A stretch of DNA of 64,000 bases from an uncultured Aquimarina sp. (GTDB lineage Bacteria; Bacteroidota; Bacteroidia; Flavobacteriales; Flavobacteriaceae), in assembly GCF_947492965.1 (NCBI RefSeq), contig NZ_CANLOZ010000003.1, positions 558,001 to 622,000 of the forward strand. The letters are read 5' to 3'. The position numbers and the translations under genes were made by a program. The notes below the pieces were generated by a model. It saw only the letters and a program-made list of their open reading frames with translations. It had not been told where the DNA came from and did not search any database. Shown piece by piece: positions 1 to 10,500 of this stretch (its first letter is position 1; each line of letters opens with the position of its first letter).

Positions 1-287
1 ACAACTTGCGGAATTCCACCATATGTTGAAATTTCTTGTTGTTTTTGTTTTAATATTTGATTGCTCTTACCAAAAAGATACTCGGGATCTATAGAAAATT
101 CTTCAATCATACGTTCTAATAAATCGTACCCAGGTTTGGTTCGTTTTCTAGAGCCGTCAGATTGCAGTCTTCCTGTGGTAATGCTATCTATTGTTGTGCT
201 GGTGACTCCTATTCGTTTGGCAAAAGAATGATTATTTAATCCAAAAAAATCTATTATCTCCCTTATTTTCGTGTCAATTTCTACCAT
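1..287 (-). CDS. XRE-family HTH transcriptional regulator (partial, runs off left edge)
   Basis: The open frame starts at an ATG at 287 on the minus strand and is still open at base 1, giving about 95 residues. Residues 5-65 read as an XRE/Cro-type helix-turn-helix (FGLNNHSFAKRIGVTSTT then a recognition-helix segment) followed by YLFG, the layout of phage-like repressors in Bacteroidota. Such repressors often carry a C-terminal S24/LexA-like autoprotease, but that part would lie outside the window. It is divergent from the toxin operon, and the spacer between them holds repeated half-sites, so it probably represses that operon and itself. HTH assignment is fairly sure; its control of the toxin genes is inference. 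Confidence 0.75.
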   Translation of the reverse strand, partial: MVEIDTKIREIIDFFGLNNHSFAKRIGVTSTTIDSITTGRLQSDGSRKRTKPGYDLLERMIEEFSIDPEYLFGKSNQILKQKQQEISTYGGIPQV

Positions 288-331
288 TTTCCCATTCTTT
301 TTGTTAAAAACATATGATGAAAATAAAATTA

Positions 332-469
332 AACATTTTACAGAATTTTTCTGCATTTTGTTGTAAATTTCTGTAAAATGTTGTATATTTGTACTGTAAT
401 TAGTTGCTAAAATACGAAAAAGAATTCATGATCAAACATTTGTATTAATTCTATTGCAACATTTTCAGG
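332..469. promoter_or_regulatory. Clustered operator half-sites between XRE regulator and toxin operon
   Basis: AACATTTTACAGAA (332-345) and its exact reverse complement TTCTGTAAAATGTT (369-382) form a 14-bp inverted repeat. A related GCATTTTGTTG lies between them (353-363) and CAACATTTTCAGG follows at 457-469. A Bacteroidota -7 element TATATTTG sits at 384-391, immediately after the second arm, so a bound repressor would block rightward transcription. Role inferred from position next to the divergent XRE gene. Confidence 0.6.
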
Positions 470-517
470 TGAAATAGTATAAGACGTCGTGCTAAAATCA
501 CTTTAGACGGGTAACTG

Positions 518-535
518 TTCAAACTTTTGTTTGAA
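518..535. other. Small hairpin in leader of toxin operon
   Basis: TTCAAAC, a 4-nt loop, then GTTTGAA forms a 7-bp hairpin about 40 bp before the 51-aa gene. It has no T-tract, so it is not an obvious terminator. It could shape the mRNA leader. Confidence 0.3.
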
Positions 536-576
536 TAGGGTGATGTTTTTGTGTCTAATTTTAAAATAAGAGACCT

Positions 577-732
577 ATGCAACGAAGTAAACTGTTATTA
601 GAAAAGCGTAAACAGTTTGTTCATAATTATGTACAAAACAATTCAGAAAAACAAATGAAAGTCATCGTTGAAGAGCTGATTGAACAGCTCTTCATTTCCG
701 AAAAAACAATTTATAATATTTTAAAAGACTAA
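577..732 (+). CDS. Small HTH-like protein, 51 aa
   Basis: A 51-codon ORF from ATG 577 to TAA 730-732, two bases before the start of the 1142-aa gene, so the two are almost certainly co-transcribed. The peptide is basic. Its C-terminal half (EELIEQLFISEKTIYNILKD) resembles a helix-turn-helix with a recognition helix near SEKTIYNIL. The N-terminal half is K/R/Q-rich. It may be a small DNA-binding activator or co-regulator of the toxin operon. No family is recognised, and the HTH reading rests on pattern alone. Confidence 0.5.
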   Translation: MQRSKLLLEKRKQFVHNYVQNNSEKQMKVIVEELIEQLFISEKTIYNILKD

Positions 733-734
733 AT

Positions 735-3700
735 ATGAGTCAAAACATTAAGAATACACTGTATCGATTTGTTACGATGCGCTCTGCAGAGCTAATTGGA
801 GATGAAGAAAAGAGAATTGGATTTATCAGTTATCCAGAGGCTCAAACAGATGTTGCTGTGGCTTCTGCTTTGATCACAGATGAGACTGCGGATGTTTCTC
901 GAAACGAATTAACTGCAGTTGCTTCTATATATGTTCCTAAATTTAAAACTGTAGAGGATGTTAAAAAAGCATTTCCAGATTTGGCTGAATTTGCAAAATG
1001 GTTAATTACAAATAGAACTAAATTAACGGTAGTAGAAACAGATGATAGAGTAGCCGATGTAGCCGGTGAAACCTTATCAACTATAGCCTTAAAATCGCTT
1101 TGGAATGATTTGCACAACAGTATTCTAACAAGTGGTTCTCCGTATCTCAGAGATTTGTTACTTTCTATTATTGTAGCGGATTATTTTATCAAACAATCTG
1201 TACGATTAGAAAAAACCGATGAAGCTTACAGAAAGATGGCACAATCACGAGTGATCATCGACAAATCTTTATTCGAAAATAATGATGACGAAGGATCTGA
1301 TCCTCTTCCAACTCCGGTAGTGATGGCAAAGGATTTTCAGAAAGAAATGGATATTGCTACAGCTATCGAGAAAAATGAAGAGTTGAGTTTGATTTTAAAA
1401 GAAGTTGAACGTGCAGAAACAGTGTATGTAAGGGAAAATGAAAAGGCTAGAGAAATTTACCAAAGAGATTATGATGGGTTGGTGTCAAAAGCGTACAAGG
1501 ATGCTACGATTATTGATAAAATTATAGAAGATCCTGGATCGGGAAATAATATCGTAGTTCAGGAATATGAAAATCTAGTCCTTCCAGAATATGATTTTTC
1601 TATAACTAATGAGTTGGAAGATCCTAAGGTATTAGCATTATTGGGAGAAAAAACCAAAAGTTACATAAATACTTTGGTTTCAGATTTGGCAATAGACTCT
1701 TTAGAAGAAGTGAAAGATGTGATCAATGATCAGATCAAACAAAATGCTGAGGTTATTTCTGAAAACACCTCATCAGGAACCAAACAAGTGAGTGTTTTGG
1801 GAGCAACATTACCAGTATCAGAAATCAATCCTGGACAGGCATTTACATTTAGTTGCTGTTCTTTGTCAGAATTGGGAAGTAATCGATATTCTATCATCAT
1901 GACGATCAAAGTTCCTGATACATCCCTAGATGTTACTAGTACTTTGTATCATATGAACTATGCCGATGGAACATCAAATACCAATGGGTTTTTTAGACAA
2001 AGAAAATTTAATAATAGTATTTCTTTAAGCCTCTATTCCGGAATTGTAATTGATAAACCTGTTAGTAATTTCAAAGGGAATATAACCTTCTCAAATGGTG
2101 CGAAATACAAATTCAATATTCCAGATTTTACACCCACTCAATGTGCTACAGGATCATTAATTCTAGTTTCTGGAGGAGATACGGGTACTCCAGAAGAGGA
2201 AGCACCAAATGGTTTTGGAATTCAGCGTTTGGGAATTGCAGATTATCGCAAAGTGGAACAAGAAGTTTGTTGCTATGTGCCAGGAGAAGTTTCTCATATC
2301 GAGAACATTATGGCCCGTGAGTACAAAGAAAAATCTACTCGAAGATTAAGAAGGCAAGAAGATACAGTAATTGTTGCTACAGAACAAGAATTAGAAACAT
2401 TAACGGAAACTACTTCCACAGGTCGTTTCGAGATGAATCAAGAGATTGCTTCAGTTCTAGCGCAGGATAGATCATTTGCTGCATCAGCAGGAGTTTCGTA
2501 TTCTAATGCCGGATTTAATGCTAGTGCTAATGCAAGTTTTGCAAGTAATACCAGTAAAGAAGAATCTGATATTCAGGCGGTAAGTCAAGCAAGAGAAGTA
2601 ACAGAACGAGCTTTAGATCGCGTAGTTCAAAAAGTGAGAGAAGAGCGAGTTACCAAGGTAATTGAGGAATACGAAGAAAATAGCTCGCATGGTTTTGATA
2701 ACAGAGAAGGAGATAAGCATATTTCTGGAGTATATCGTTGGGTTGATAAAATCTACAATAATAGAATCCTTAATTATGGGAAACGATTAATGTATGAGTT
2801 TATGGTGCCTGAACCTGCTGCTTTTCACGATCTGGCGGTTAAACTAAAAGGAGATAGCGATGCAGAGGTATTAGTAAAACCATTAGATCCTAGAACAGCT
2901 TCAGGAACAATGAATCTTAAAGATTTTAGGAAGATTACTGATAGTACTTTAGCGCATTGGGCAGGGATTTACAATGTAGAAGTCGATAGTATTGCAAAAG
3001 AAATGAATGTTTCTGATTCATTTAGTGTAACTGGAACCAGTTATTTAAGCTCGCACAACTATCCTGGTGCAAGTGACTTTAGCCTAAGAATTCCAGAAGG
3101 GTACAAAGCTACTAGAGCTTATGTAAATGGAGGTTATGTGTTTGTTCCAAATAGAATAGAGCTAAGTTATGCTACGATTTCTGTAGGTGATAAAAGTTTT
3201 AGCCTTTCCGGAAGAGCGTATTGGGATCAGGAAAGAACCTTGTATCTAAATGGTGTAGAAAATGAATTAGGAGTTTCTGTAATTGGTTCCGATGTGGGAG
3301 GAATTCGCGTAAATGTTGTTGCAAAATGCGTCTTAACAGATAAAGCTAAGCAACAATGGCAAATGGATTCTTTTGGTAAAATTATCGAGGCGTATGAAGC
3401 TAAGTTAGCTGAATATGAAGAGAAGTTAGCAGAACAAAAGCAATTACAAGAAGAAACCTTCAAGACCAATCCAGGATTCTATCGCCAAATAGAAAAAACC
3501 GTTTTACGCAAGAATTGTATCACATATTTATTAGGTCATGAAAATATGGGACTCAATATGTTCACTGGTAACCAGAATAAGCTAGATGAATATCGTCCAG
3601 ATCATACGAGTGATCGATTAGATGCGTATGCTGCCAAAGTAAAGTTCTTCGAACAAGCCTTCGAATGGGATATTATGAGCTATCAATTTTATCCATTTTA

Positions 3701-4163
3701 TTGGGCAAGTAAAAATAATTGGTCTAAGCGATACATTATCGAGAATAACGATCCACTATTCAAAGCATTCTTGCAAAGTGGTATGGCCAGAGTTATTGTA
3801 ACCGTAAGGCCTGGATTCGAAGAAATGGTTAACTGGTATTTAGCAACAGGTCAAATCTGGAATGGCGGACAAGTGCCGACAATCGATGATCCAGAATTTG
3901 TATCTATCGTAGAAGAATTACGTAACCCAGAAAGTGTAGTTGAAGAAACTTGGGAAACTAGAGTTCCGACCTCGCTTACCGTAATTCAAGCAGGATCTAT
4001 TGGTCTCAATGTAGAAGGATTACCATGCGATGATGATTGTGCCGATTGGACACAGTTTGACTCTGATGGCAATCCTATCCAGCAAACCGATAATCTTATT
4101 GGAGGTAATGAGACTTCACAAGGAGTAGGTACTGATATTATTGGAGAAACAGCGGTTTCTTAA
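735..4163 (+). CDS. Large uncharacterised protein, 1142 aa, first big gene of toxin operon
   Basis: No signal peptide or clear membrane helix is visible. The N-terminal ~350 residues are acidic and helix-rich. A Ser/Ala/Asn-rich stretch lies near residues 565-620 with a charged, likely coiled-coil helix after it (VREERVTKVIEEYE). A conserved-looking block around residues 660-700 contains YRWVDKIY and YGKRLMYEFMVPEP. A second coiled coil is at about 875-915 and a Cys-pair (CDDDC) is near the C-terminus. It lies 113 bp upstream of the WHH toxin gene in the same direction, so it may be a carrier, scaffold or delivery component for the toxin. I do not recognise the family; the delivery role is inference from context only. 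Confidence 0.6.
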   Translation: MSQNIKNTLYRFVTMRSAELIGDEEKRIGFISYPEAQTDVAVASALITDETADVSRNELTAVASIYVPKFKTVEDVKKAFPDLAEFAKWLITNRTKLTVVETDDRVADVAGETLSTIALKSLWNDLHNSILTSGSPYLRDLLLSIIVADYFIKQSVRLEKTDEAYRKMAQSRVIIDKSLFENNDDEGSDPLPTPVVMAKDFQKEMDIATAIEKNEELSLILKEVERAETVYVRENEKAREIYQRDYDGLVSKAYKDATIIDKIIEDPGSGNNIVVQEYENLVLPEYDFSITNELEDPKVLALLGEKTKSYINTLVSDLAIDSLEEVKDVINDQIKQNAEVISENTSSGTKQVSVLGATLPVSEINPGQAFTFSCCSLSELGSNRYSIIMTIKVPDTSLDVTSTLYHMNYADGTSNTNGFFRQRKFNNSISLSLYSGIVIDKPVSNFKGNITFSNGAKYKFNIPDFTPTQCATGSLILVSGGDTGTPEEEAPNGFGIQRLGIADYRKVEQEVCCYVPGEVSHIENIMAREYKEKSTRRLRRQEDTVIVATEQELETLTETTSTGRFEMNQEIASVLAQDRSFAASAGVSYSNAGFNASANASFASNTSKEESDIQAVSQAREVTERALDRVVQKVREERVTKVIEEYEENSSHGFDNREGDKHISGVYRWVDKIYNNRILNYGKRLMYEFMVPEPAAFHDLAVKLKGDSDAEVLVKPLDPRTASGTMNLKDFRKITDSTLAHWAGIYNVEVDSIAKEMNVSDSFSVTGTSYLSSHNYPGASDFSLRIPEGYKATRAYVNGGYVFVPNRIELSYATISVGDKSFSLSGRAYWDQERTLYLNGVENELGVSVIGSDVGGIRVNVVAKCVLTDKAKQQWQMDSFGKIIEAYEAKLAEYEEKLAEQKQLQEETFKTNPGFYRQIEKTVLRKNCITYLLGHENMGLNMFTGNQNKLDEYRPDHTSDRLDAYAAKVKFFEQAFEWDIMSYQFYPFYWASKNNWSKRYIIENNDPLFKAFLQSGMARVIVTVRPGFEEMVNWYLATGQIWNGGQVPTIDDPEFVSIVEELRNPESVVEETWETRVPTSLTVIQAGSIGLNVEGLPCDDDCADWTQFDSDGNPIQQTDNLIGGNETSQGVGTDIIGETAVS

Positions 4164-4223
4164 TCCCAACAATTATAAAGGAATGATGAGTTATAAAACC
4201 TGAAAAATGGTTTGCTATTCATC

Positions 4224-4266
4224 GCATACAAGTGTCCCTATTCTTGGGGATAGGGATGCTGTATGC
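4224..4266 (+). promoter_or_regulatory. Two-tier RNA hairpin just upstream of toxin gene
   Basis: GCATACA (4224-4230) pairs with TGTATGC (4260-4266), enclosing a second stem in which TCCCTATTC faces GGATAGGGA around a short loop. The base of the stem ends 10 bp before the ATG at 4277. There is no T-tract. It could act as an attenuator, an RNase site or a translational control element for the toxin. Confidence 0.5.
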
Positions 4267-4276
4267 CCTAAAATAA

Positions 4277-6865
4277 ATGTTAATACAAAAGAAAGTAATT
4301 ATGTATGCATACGATTATGGGGTTAGAAATTTTAATAAAAAATATCAACCCTTTCCCAATATAACGGTTTTCAATGATCAAATAGAAGTACTAGACCAGT
4401 CCAGTTCATTGTTCTCAGAAGTTCTTATTTATAAACAAGTTACTTTGGATGAGAATAACAATTCTTACGCAAGAATTACGCCTTCAGGAATCGAATATTC
4501 AGATCTTTTTACAAAAGAATATTTGCAAAAGTTTGGCCAATTTCAATCAACAGGAGAAACGAGAAATATTGTTGGGTTTTCTGCCCAAAGAGAAATTTTT
4601 GAGTTTAAAGGAAATTACTTCGTTTTCAATCCTGAAATTGTGATTTTAGATGAGGTGGTAGTTACCGCTAAAGGAACAGGTAACAAGAAAAAATTCGCGC
4701 CAGATCTTACGTTGTTGAGTGAGCAATTGCAAGGGTCGGAATTATCAGTGATTTTATTTATTACCAAAGATGGAGCAAAACTAGAACGTGCTTATCAAAA
4801 AATAGATCAATTCGGTCCTAATGAGATTGTCATGTTTGTGGAAAAAGACGATGCTTATAACACCTTTGGTTCGGTGATACGAGTAAATTCTGGTGATGAG
4901 ATTACTGAAAGCACTGAAATTCCATTTAATGATATTGCCAAATTAACCAAAACTTTTGAAATTGGAGTTAATTCTTCTGCGATCAAAGATGTGTTAGAAG
5001 ATCATGTAAAAGACAAAGACAGTGTTTTTTATCTGATTCGAAATGTATTTCAAAAAGGTATCGAAGTAGTAAATATTCCTGCCAATTTTGCTTTAGAAAA
5101 AGTAGCAGATGCGATGGATGCTGTTTCCAAAGGTATCGAAGATAACCTGAAGATAGGAAGTAAATACTGGAAAGCATATGATCAAGAAGGAAATCCTGAT
5201 AAAACTTATAGTCCAATACTTCCAGGTTTTGAATTGATAGAACAATTAGAAACACTGAATGAGAATATAGATTATGATCAGTTATTAAGTGGATTTACTC
5301 AAAAGTTAGATGCTTTGGAGAGTCAGTTGCAAACAGGAATTGATAAAATCCCTTTTCAGTTGATTCGTGATTTTGTAAAAGAAAAAGTAAGTGTCCTTTT
5401 TGATTTTATTAATGAAGGGAAATCATTTCTAAAAGAAGTTGCTTCACAGGTGCTGTTGTTTACCAAAAGCTATTTTATTTTTCTCAATTCTTTTTTAGTA
5501 GGACTGATCAATAGTTTGGTTGATGTCATTAAAGGTATTTTTGATCTGATAGGGTTGATCTGCAAGATTGTTATAGGAATCAATAAAGCACACGAGCAAA
5601 CTGCCAAAACTCCAGCATCTATGTTTAGCTTATTTGTGGAGCTTTTCGAAAATGCTATGGAGACTACTGCAAAATTATTTACGCTAAAAAATATCAAAGC
5701 GTTCTTTAAGTTTATGATTGGGCTTTTTGTGAAATTCCTGACGTCTCCACCATCTATTTCCTCTGATAAATTAGGGTATGGAATAGGATATTTAATCGGG
5801 TTTATTGTCGAAGAGGTGGTGTTTGCGATTCTTACTGGAGGTGCAAAAACCGTAGGAACAGCCCTAAAACTGGCTGCTGATTCTTATAAAAGCTTGATTA
5901 GAGGTGTATATCGAGCTTCTAAAAAGGCCATCAAATTTACAATCGATGGCATTTTAACTATCATCAGAGAAATACAAAAACAACTGAATGATTTTCCAAA
6001 GCTTTTAGATGATTTAGGGAAATGGTTGGATGAGGTTTTGCAAGTGGGGAAGAAAATAGATGCTTATGCTCAATTTGCTAAGGGTTTGATAAGAGCACTA
6101 CAGGATTTAGGAGTAGATATTGCTAGAACTCTACTTAATGGAACGGAAAGAGCGGTTGTAACTCAATACGGAGATGTGATTTATGAAGGGCCATTCCAGA
6201 ATTTCTTTAATGCTTTAACGGATTTTAATAAAAAAGCAGGAGTTAATCGAAACCAACTGAAACAGCGTTTAGATGAAATTGCTTCTGGGTTAAATGAAGA
6301 AATGCTTTCTATTCTCAAAAAGAAAAAACTAAAAGTAGAAAGAAAACCAAGGGCAACAAAAACCTTAGACGTAGTGGATCGTAATGGTAAGATTGTATTT
6401 AGAGGGTTACCGGATGATGTGCCGAAATTCTTAGAGTTTATTAATAAACCATTGGAGCAAAGAAGAAAGTTGATATCGGAAATGCAGAAAACATTGCGAG
6501 GAAAGACTACAAAATATAATCAACTCAAAACTTTGGATAAGGGATATGATATTCCAACTAGTAAAAGCGGTACTTCACCAGATTTTGATGGATTAACTGA
6601 ATATTTGTATCAAGGAAATGCTAAATTTGGAAAAGTAAAAATAAAAATTACCGGTTCAAGAGATGTTGATTTTGCACAAGCAAATGAGCTTATGAAATTG
6701 GACGAAATTCCAGAAGGCTATACCTGGCATCATCTTGATGATTTGGATGAAAACCTGGAAGGTACTATGCAATTAGTAAAATCCACTATACACACAGCAA
6801 CATACAAGCATTTTGGATCAGCTAAACAATTACAGGAATTATTGGATATCAAAAAATACTTATAA
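4277..6865 (+). CDS. Polymorphic toxin with C-terminal WHH (HNH/Endo VII) nuclease domain
   Basis: 862 residues from ATG 4277; an in-frame ATG at 4301 (MYAYDYG) is an alternative start. There is no signal peptide. Residues ~375-440 and ~495-530 are strongly hydrophobic and could span or insert into membranes. The C-terminal ~120 residues carry YTWHHLDD near residue 815, then MQLV and two spaced His before HFGS, which is the signature of WHH nucleases of the HNH/Endonuclease VII superfamily found at the ends of polymorphic toxins. The next gene overlaps it by one base (TAATG) and encodes a SUKH-family protein, the typical immunity partner. The nuclease-toxin call is well supported by domain and context. 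How it is exported is not visible; no VgrG, PAAR, T9SS or Rhs signature was seen. Confidence 0.8.
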   Translation: MLIQKKVIMYAYDYGVRNFNKKYQPFPNITVFNDQIEVLDQSSSLFSEVLIYKQVTLDENNNSYARITPSGIEYSDLFTKEYLQKFGQFQSTGETRNIVGFSAQREIFEFKGNYFVFNPEIVILDEVVVTAKGTGNKKKFAPDLTLLSEQLQGSELSVILFITKDGAKLERAYQKIDQFGPNEIVMFVEKDDAYNTFGSVIRVNSGDEITESTEIPFNDIAKLTKTFEIGVNSSAIKDVLEDHVKDKDSVFYLIRNVFQKGIEVVNIPANFALEKVADAMDAVSKGIEDNLKIGSKYWKAYDQEGNPDKTYSPILPGFELIEQLETLNENIDYDQLLSGFTQKLDALESQLQTGIDKIPFQLIRDFVKEKVSVLFDFINEGKSFLKEVASQVLLFTKSYFIFLNSFLVGLINSLVDVIKGIFDLIGLICKIVIGINKAHEQTAKTPASMFSLFVELFENAMETTAKLFTLKNIKAFFKFMIGLFVKFLTSPPSISSDKLGYGIGYLIGFIVEEVVFAILTGGAKTVGTALKLAADSYKSLIRGVYRASKKAIKFTIDGILTIIREIQKQLNDFPKLLDDLGKWLDEVLQVGKKIDAYAQFAKGLIRALQDLGVDIARTLLNGTERAVVTQYGDVIYEGPFQNFFNALTDFNKKAGVNRNQLKQRLDEIASGLNEEMLSILKKKKLKVERKPRATKTLDVVDRNGKIVFRGLPDDVPKFLEFINKPLEQRRKLISEMQKTLRGKTTKYNQLKTLDKGYDIPTSKSGTSPDFDGLTEYLYQGNAKFGKVKIKITGSRDVDFAQANELMKLDEIPEGYTWHHLDDLDENLEGTMQLVKSTIHTATYKHFGSAKQLQELLDIKKYL

Positions 6866-7275
6866 TGATTAATTTTAAAAATACTAAAAAACAATTATTA
6901 CCAGAAGAATTAAGCGAGTTTGAAAAAGAGCAAGGTTTTATATTACCAATAGATTATAAATCACATATTTTGATTTATAATGGAGGTAAACCTGATAAGG
7001 ATTATTTTGGAGACACCCGTTTAAGCTATTTTTACCCAATAAAGTATGGAGATTCTGGAACTTTGGAAGAGACATTAAATGTTATTTCAGATGTTTTACC
7101 CGATGGTTTTTTTCCTTTTGCTTACGATGGTGGAGGGAATCAAATATGTATCGCGTTGGATGAGAAAAACTATGGGAAGATTTTTATTTGGTATCATGAT
7201 ATGGATGATGATGAAGATATTGAATTACTTGCAAACTCATTTAAAGAGTTTATGAATGGTTTAACTGAAGAATAA
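6865..7275 (+). CDS. SMI1/KNR4 (SUKH) family immunity protein
   Basis: 136 residues starting inside the toxin stop codon. It has the SUKH layout: an N-terminal helix LPEELSEFEKEQGFILPIDY, then Y.GG near residue 40, a strand ending in FPFAYDGGGNQICIAL, an acidic IWYHDMDDDED stretch and a C-terminal SFKEFMNGL helix. SUKH proteins are known as immunity proteins that bind the nuclease domains of polymorphic toxins, and the direct overlap with the WHH toxin gene fits this. It should protect the producer from the upstream toxin in the cytoplasm. The acidic surface is consistent with DNA mimicry, but that is inference. Confidence 0.85.
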   Translation: MINFKNTKKQLLPEELSEFEKEQGFILPIDYKSHILIYNGGKPDKDYFGDTRLSYFYPIKYGDSGTLEETLNVISDVLPDGFFPFAYDGGGNQICIALDEKNYGKIFIWYHDMDDDEDIELLANSFKEFMNGLTEE

Positions 7276-7303
7276 GAGCTGTGTAAAACAAAATTATAAT
7301 CCC

Positions 7304-7332
7304 AAAAACCGCTCAATCTGAGCGGTTTTTTT
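7304..7332 (+). terminator. Intrinsic terminator of toxin/immunity operon
   Basis: ACCGCTCA and TGAGCGGT pair around a 3-nt loop and are followed by seven Ts, about 30 bp after the immunity gene stop. Confidence 0.85.
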
Positions 7333-7550
7333 ATGATATTTCCCCTTAAAAGATGATAGTTTTTACAAGCTTGTAAAACGATTTTAAATAGTTAATCTAT
7401 TGATTTACTGGGGTGTGTTTGATGGAAAAGATTAGGGTTTAGAAGGGGTTTTTGATGTTTTTTATCCTATCTTTAAGATTGTTAAAACCAATTTAAAATT
7501 AAACACTGCTTCTTAACCAAGGCAGAACTTACACAAACACTCTTAAAACC

Positions 7551-10500
7551 ATGAAGAAAACACTTCCGTTTATCTTATGGATCGGCATGATCCTAAGTTA
7601 TCCTATGTTTGCACAGCAAACTCCAAAAGAACAAGCTATTGAATATATAAATCTTAAAGGAGAAGTAATATTTGATATAGCTATTAAAAACCCTTTACAA
7701 ATACAATCTATTAGTCAGGGACTTTCAGTTGTTAATTATGATGAAAGTACTGGAATTCTTAAGCTTATGGCTAATCAATCTCAATTTGATCAGTTTTTGC
7801 AAAGAAACGTCTCATTCACAGTTAGTAAAGAAGACAATATTGTTGGTTATCAAACCATGACTTCGGATCTTTCCGTAAAAGCTGCAACCTTTCCATTAAC
7901 AGCCTATCCAACGTACGCAGATTATGTAAGTATGATGAATGATTTTGCAACGAATAATCCTACTATTTGTCAGGTGGAAAATATTGGTGCAACTACAGAA
8001 GGGGATAAATCAATACTTTTTGTAAAACTTTCGGATAACGTATCGGCTAATGAACAAGAACCCAGAGTGATGTATACATCTTCTATGCATGGTGATGAGA
8101 TCGCAGGATATCCTATGATGCTTAATCTTATTGATTTTTTGTTAAATACCTATAATGACGCTTCGCATCCAAGACATGCAGAAATTAAACAATTGTTAGA
8201 TAATAATGAGGTATGGATTAATCCACTAGCCAATCCAGATGGAACGTTTAGAAATAGTGCGAATAATACTTCGGTAGCTAATGCTACCCGAGGGAATGCT
8301 AATAATGTAGATCTGAATCGAAACTATCCAGATCCAGATGATGGGCCAAATCCTGATGGGAATAGTCATCAGATAGAAACCCAACATTTTATGAATTTTG
8401 CAGCCGATAAACATTTTGTGCTATCTGCAAATTTTCACGGAGGAATTGAATTGATTAATTATCCTTGGGACACCTACGCTGGAGCACATCCAGATCAAGA
8501 TTATTTTATTCACATCTCCGAGGAATATAGAGATTTTTGCCAGCAAAATAGTCCAAATGGATACTTTGATGCTCTTAACAATGGAATTACAAACGGATAT
8601 GCTTGGTATGAAGTACAGGGAGGAAGACAAGATTATCAAATTTATTTTCATAAAGGAAGGGAAGTAACGGTAGAACTTTCGAATGCTAAAACTCCTCCCG
8701 CAAATCAATTGGTCAATTTTTGGAATTATAATCAAGAAGCACTTATCGGATTTTTGAAACAAGTCAATTATGGAATTCGAGGTGTGGTTATCGATGCAGT
8801 AACTAATCAGGCAATTGATGCAAAAATAACAGTAGTTGGAAAAGAGAATTATGAAACCTGGACTCCTACCGAATTACCAGAAGGAGATTATTACAGACCT
8901 ATCAAAGCTGGAGTATATGACGTGCTTTATGAAGCAGAATGCTATGAGTCCAAAACCATTACAAATGTGGTGATCGCTGATGATCAGGCAGTCATACAAA
9001 ATGTGCAGCTAACTCCGATTGGAGCGGTAGCTCCAACAGGATTAACCGCATCTGCAGTACAGTCTAGTAGCGCTAGTTTAAGCTGGACAGGAAGTGCTGG
9101 AGCTACCTTTGATCTTAGATATAGGGAAATAGGAACGACAAATTGGACAGTAGTAAATCTATCGACAAATACGACTACACTTAGTGGATTATTATCAGAA
9201 ACTACTTATGAAGCTCAAGTTCGTAGCATCTGTTCGGGAGCTACTACATCTCCTTATAGCGATGCTATCTCATTTACAACAACGGCAACTCCAGCATGTG
9301 CTGGAATTAGCACATTTCCGTATACAGAAGGTTTTGAAACCGATTTGGGTGTTTGGTTAAATGCTAATAATGACGATATAAATTGGACAAGAGATAGTAA
9401 TGGAACTCCATCCAGTGGAACAGGACCGTCTTCTGCTCAAGAAGGATCTTTTTATTTATTCACCGAAGCTTCAGGTAATGGCAGTGGTTATCCAGGAAAA
9501 GTTGCTTTGTTAAATAGTCCTTGTATTGATTTAGGAAACCTTAGTGGAGCTACCTTGGAGTTTGCGTATCATATGAATGGAACTAATATGGGATCGTTAG
9601 AAGTATTAGTTAGTACAGATGAAGGAGCAAGCTACACATCCCTTTGGTCTAGAAGCGGAAGTCAAGGGAATCAATGGAATCAGGCATCGATAGATTTATC
9701 GTCGTATGCCGGATCTGTAATTGAATTTCAGTTTAAGGGGACTACCGGAAATGGATTCAGAAGTGACATAGCAATAGATGATTTTGCGATTATGTCTAGC
9801 ACACCAGATACGCAAGCACCTTCCATACCAACAAACCTTACAGCATCAAATGTTACAGGAACAACTGTAGATTTATCTTGGAATCCATCTACCGATGACA
9901 TCGGAGTATCAGTTTACGAAGTGTATCAGGGAACAACACTCTTTGCTAGTTCAACTTCTGTAAACACCACAGTAAGTGGATTAACCCCAAATACTACATA
10001 TACATTTGTTGTGATTGCTAAAGATGCTGCTGGTAACAGTTCAGCTGAAAGTAACGACGTTACTATTACCACGACAGGAGTTGTAATTACTTATTGCGAT
10101 AGTCAAGGTAATAACGTAAATGATGAATTTATTGACTACGTAAGTATTGGAGGAATTGATAATACTTCTGGAGCAACAACAGGATACTCTGATTATACAA
10201 ACCAAACAGGAACAATTGCTTATGGACAAAACACTATTGTTCTCAGCCTAAATTACACTGGTACGGTATATACGGAATACTGGAATGTATGGATAGATTA
10301 TGATCAGAGTGGAACTTTTGAAAGTTCGGAGAAAATTGTTTCAGAATCTACCAGAAGTGATGCAAATCAATCTTATGATTTTACGGTGCCTTCTAGTGCA
10401 TTATCAGGAACGACAAGAATGAGAGTGACTTTAAAATATAATGCTACGGCTACTCCTTGCGAAACCTTTACCTATGGAGAGGTGGAGGATTACACCGTAA

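Noticed and set aside
4640..4680. TonB-receptor-like motif LDEVVVTAKG in the toxin
   Set aside because: Only a ten-residue resemblance; no plug or barrel follows, and the protein has no signal peptide.
8226..8762. Minus-strand ORFs within the carboxypeptidase gene
   Set aside because: Shadows of the plus-strand gene; low-complexity Ile/Ser-rich translations with no domain.
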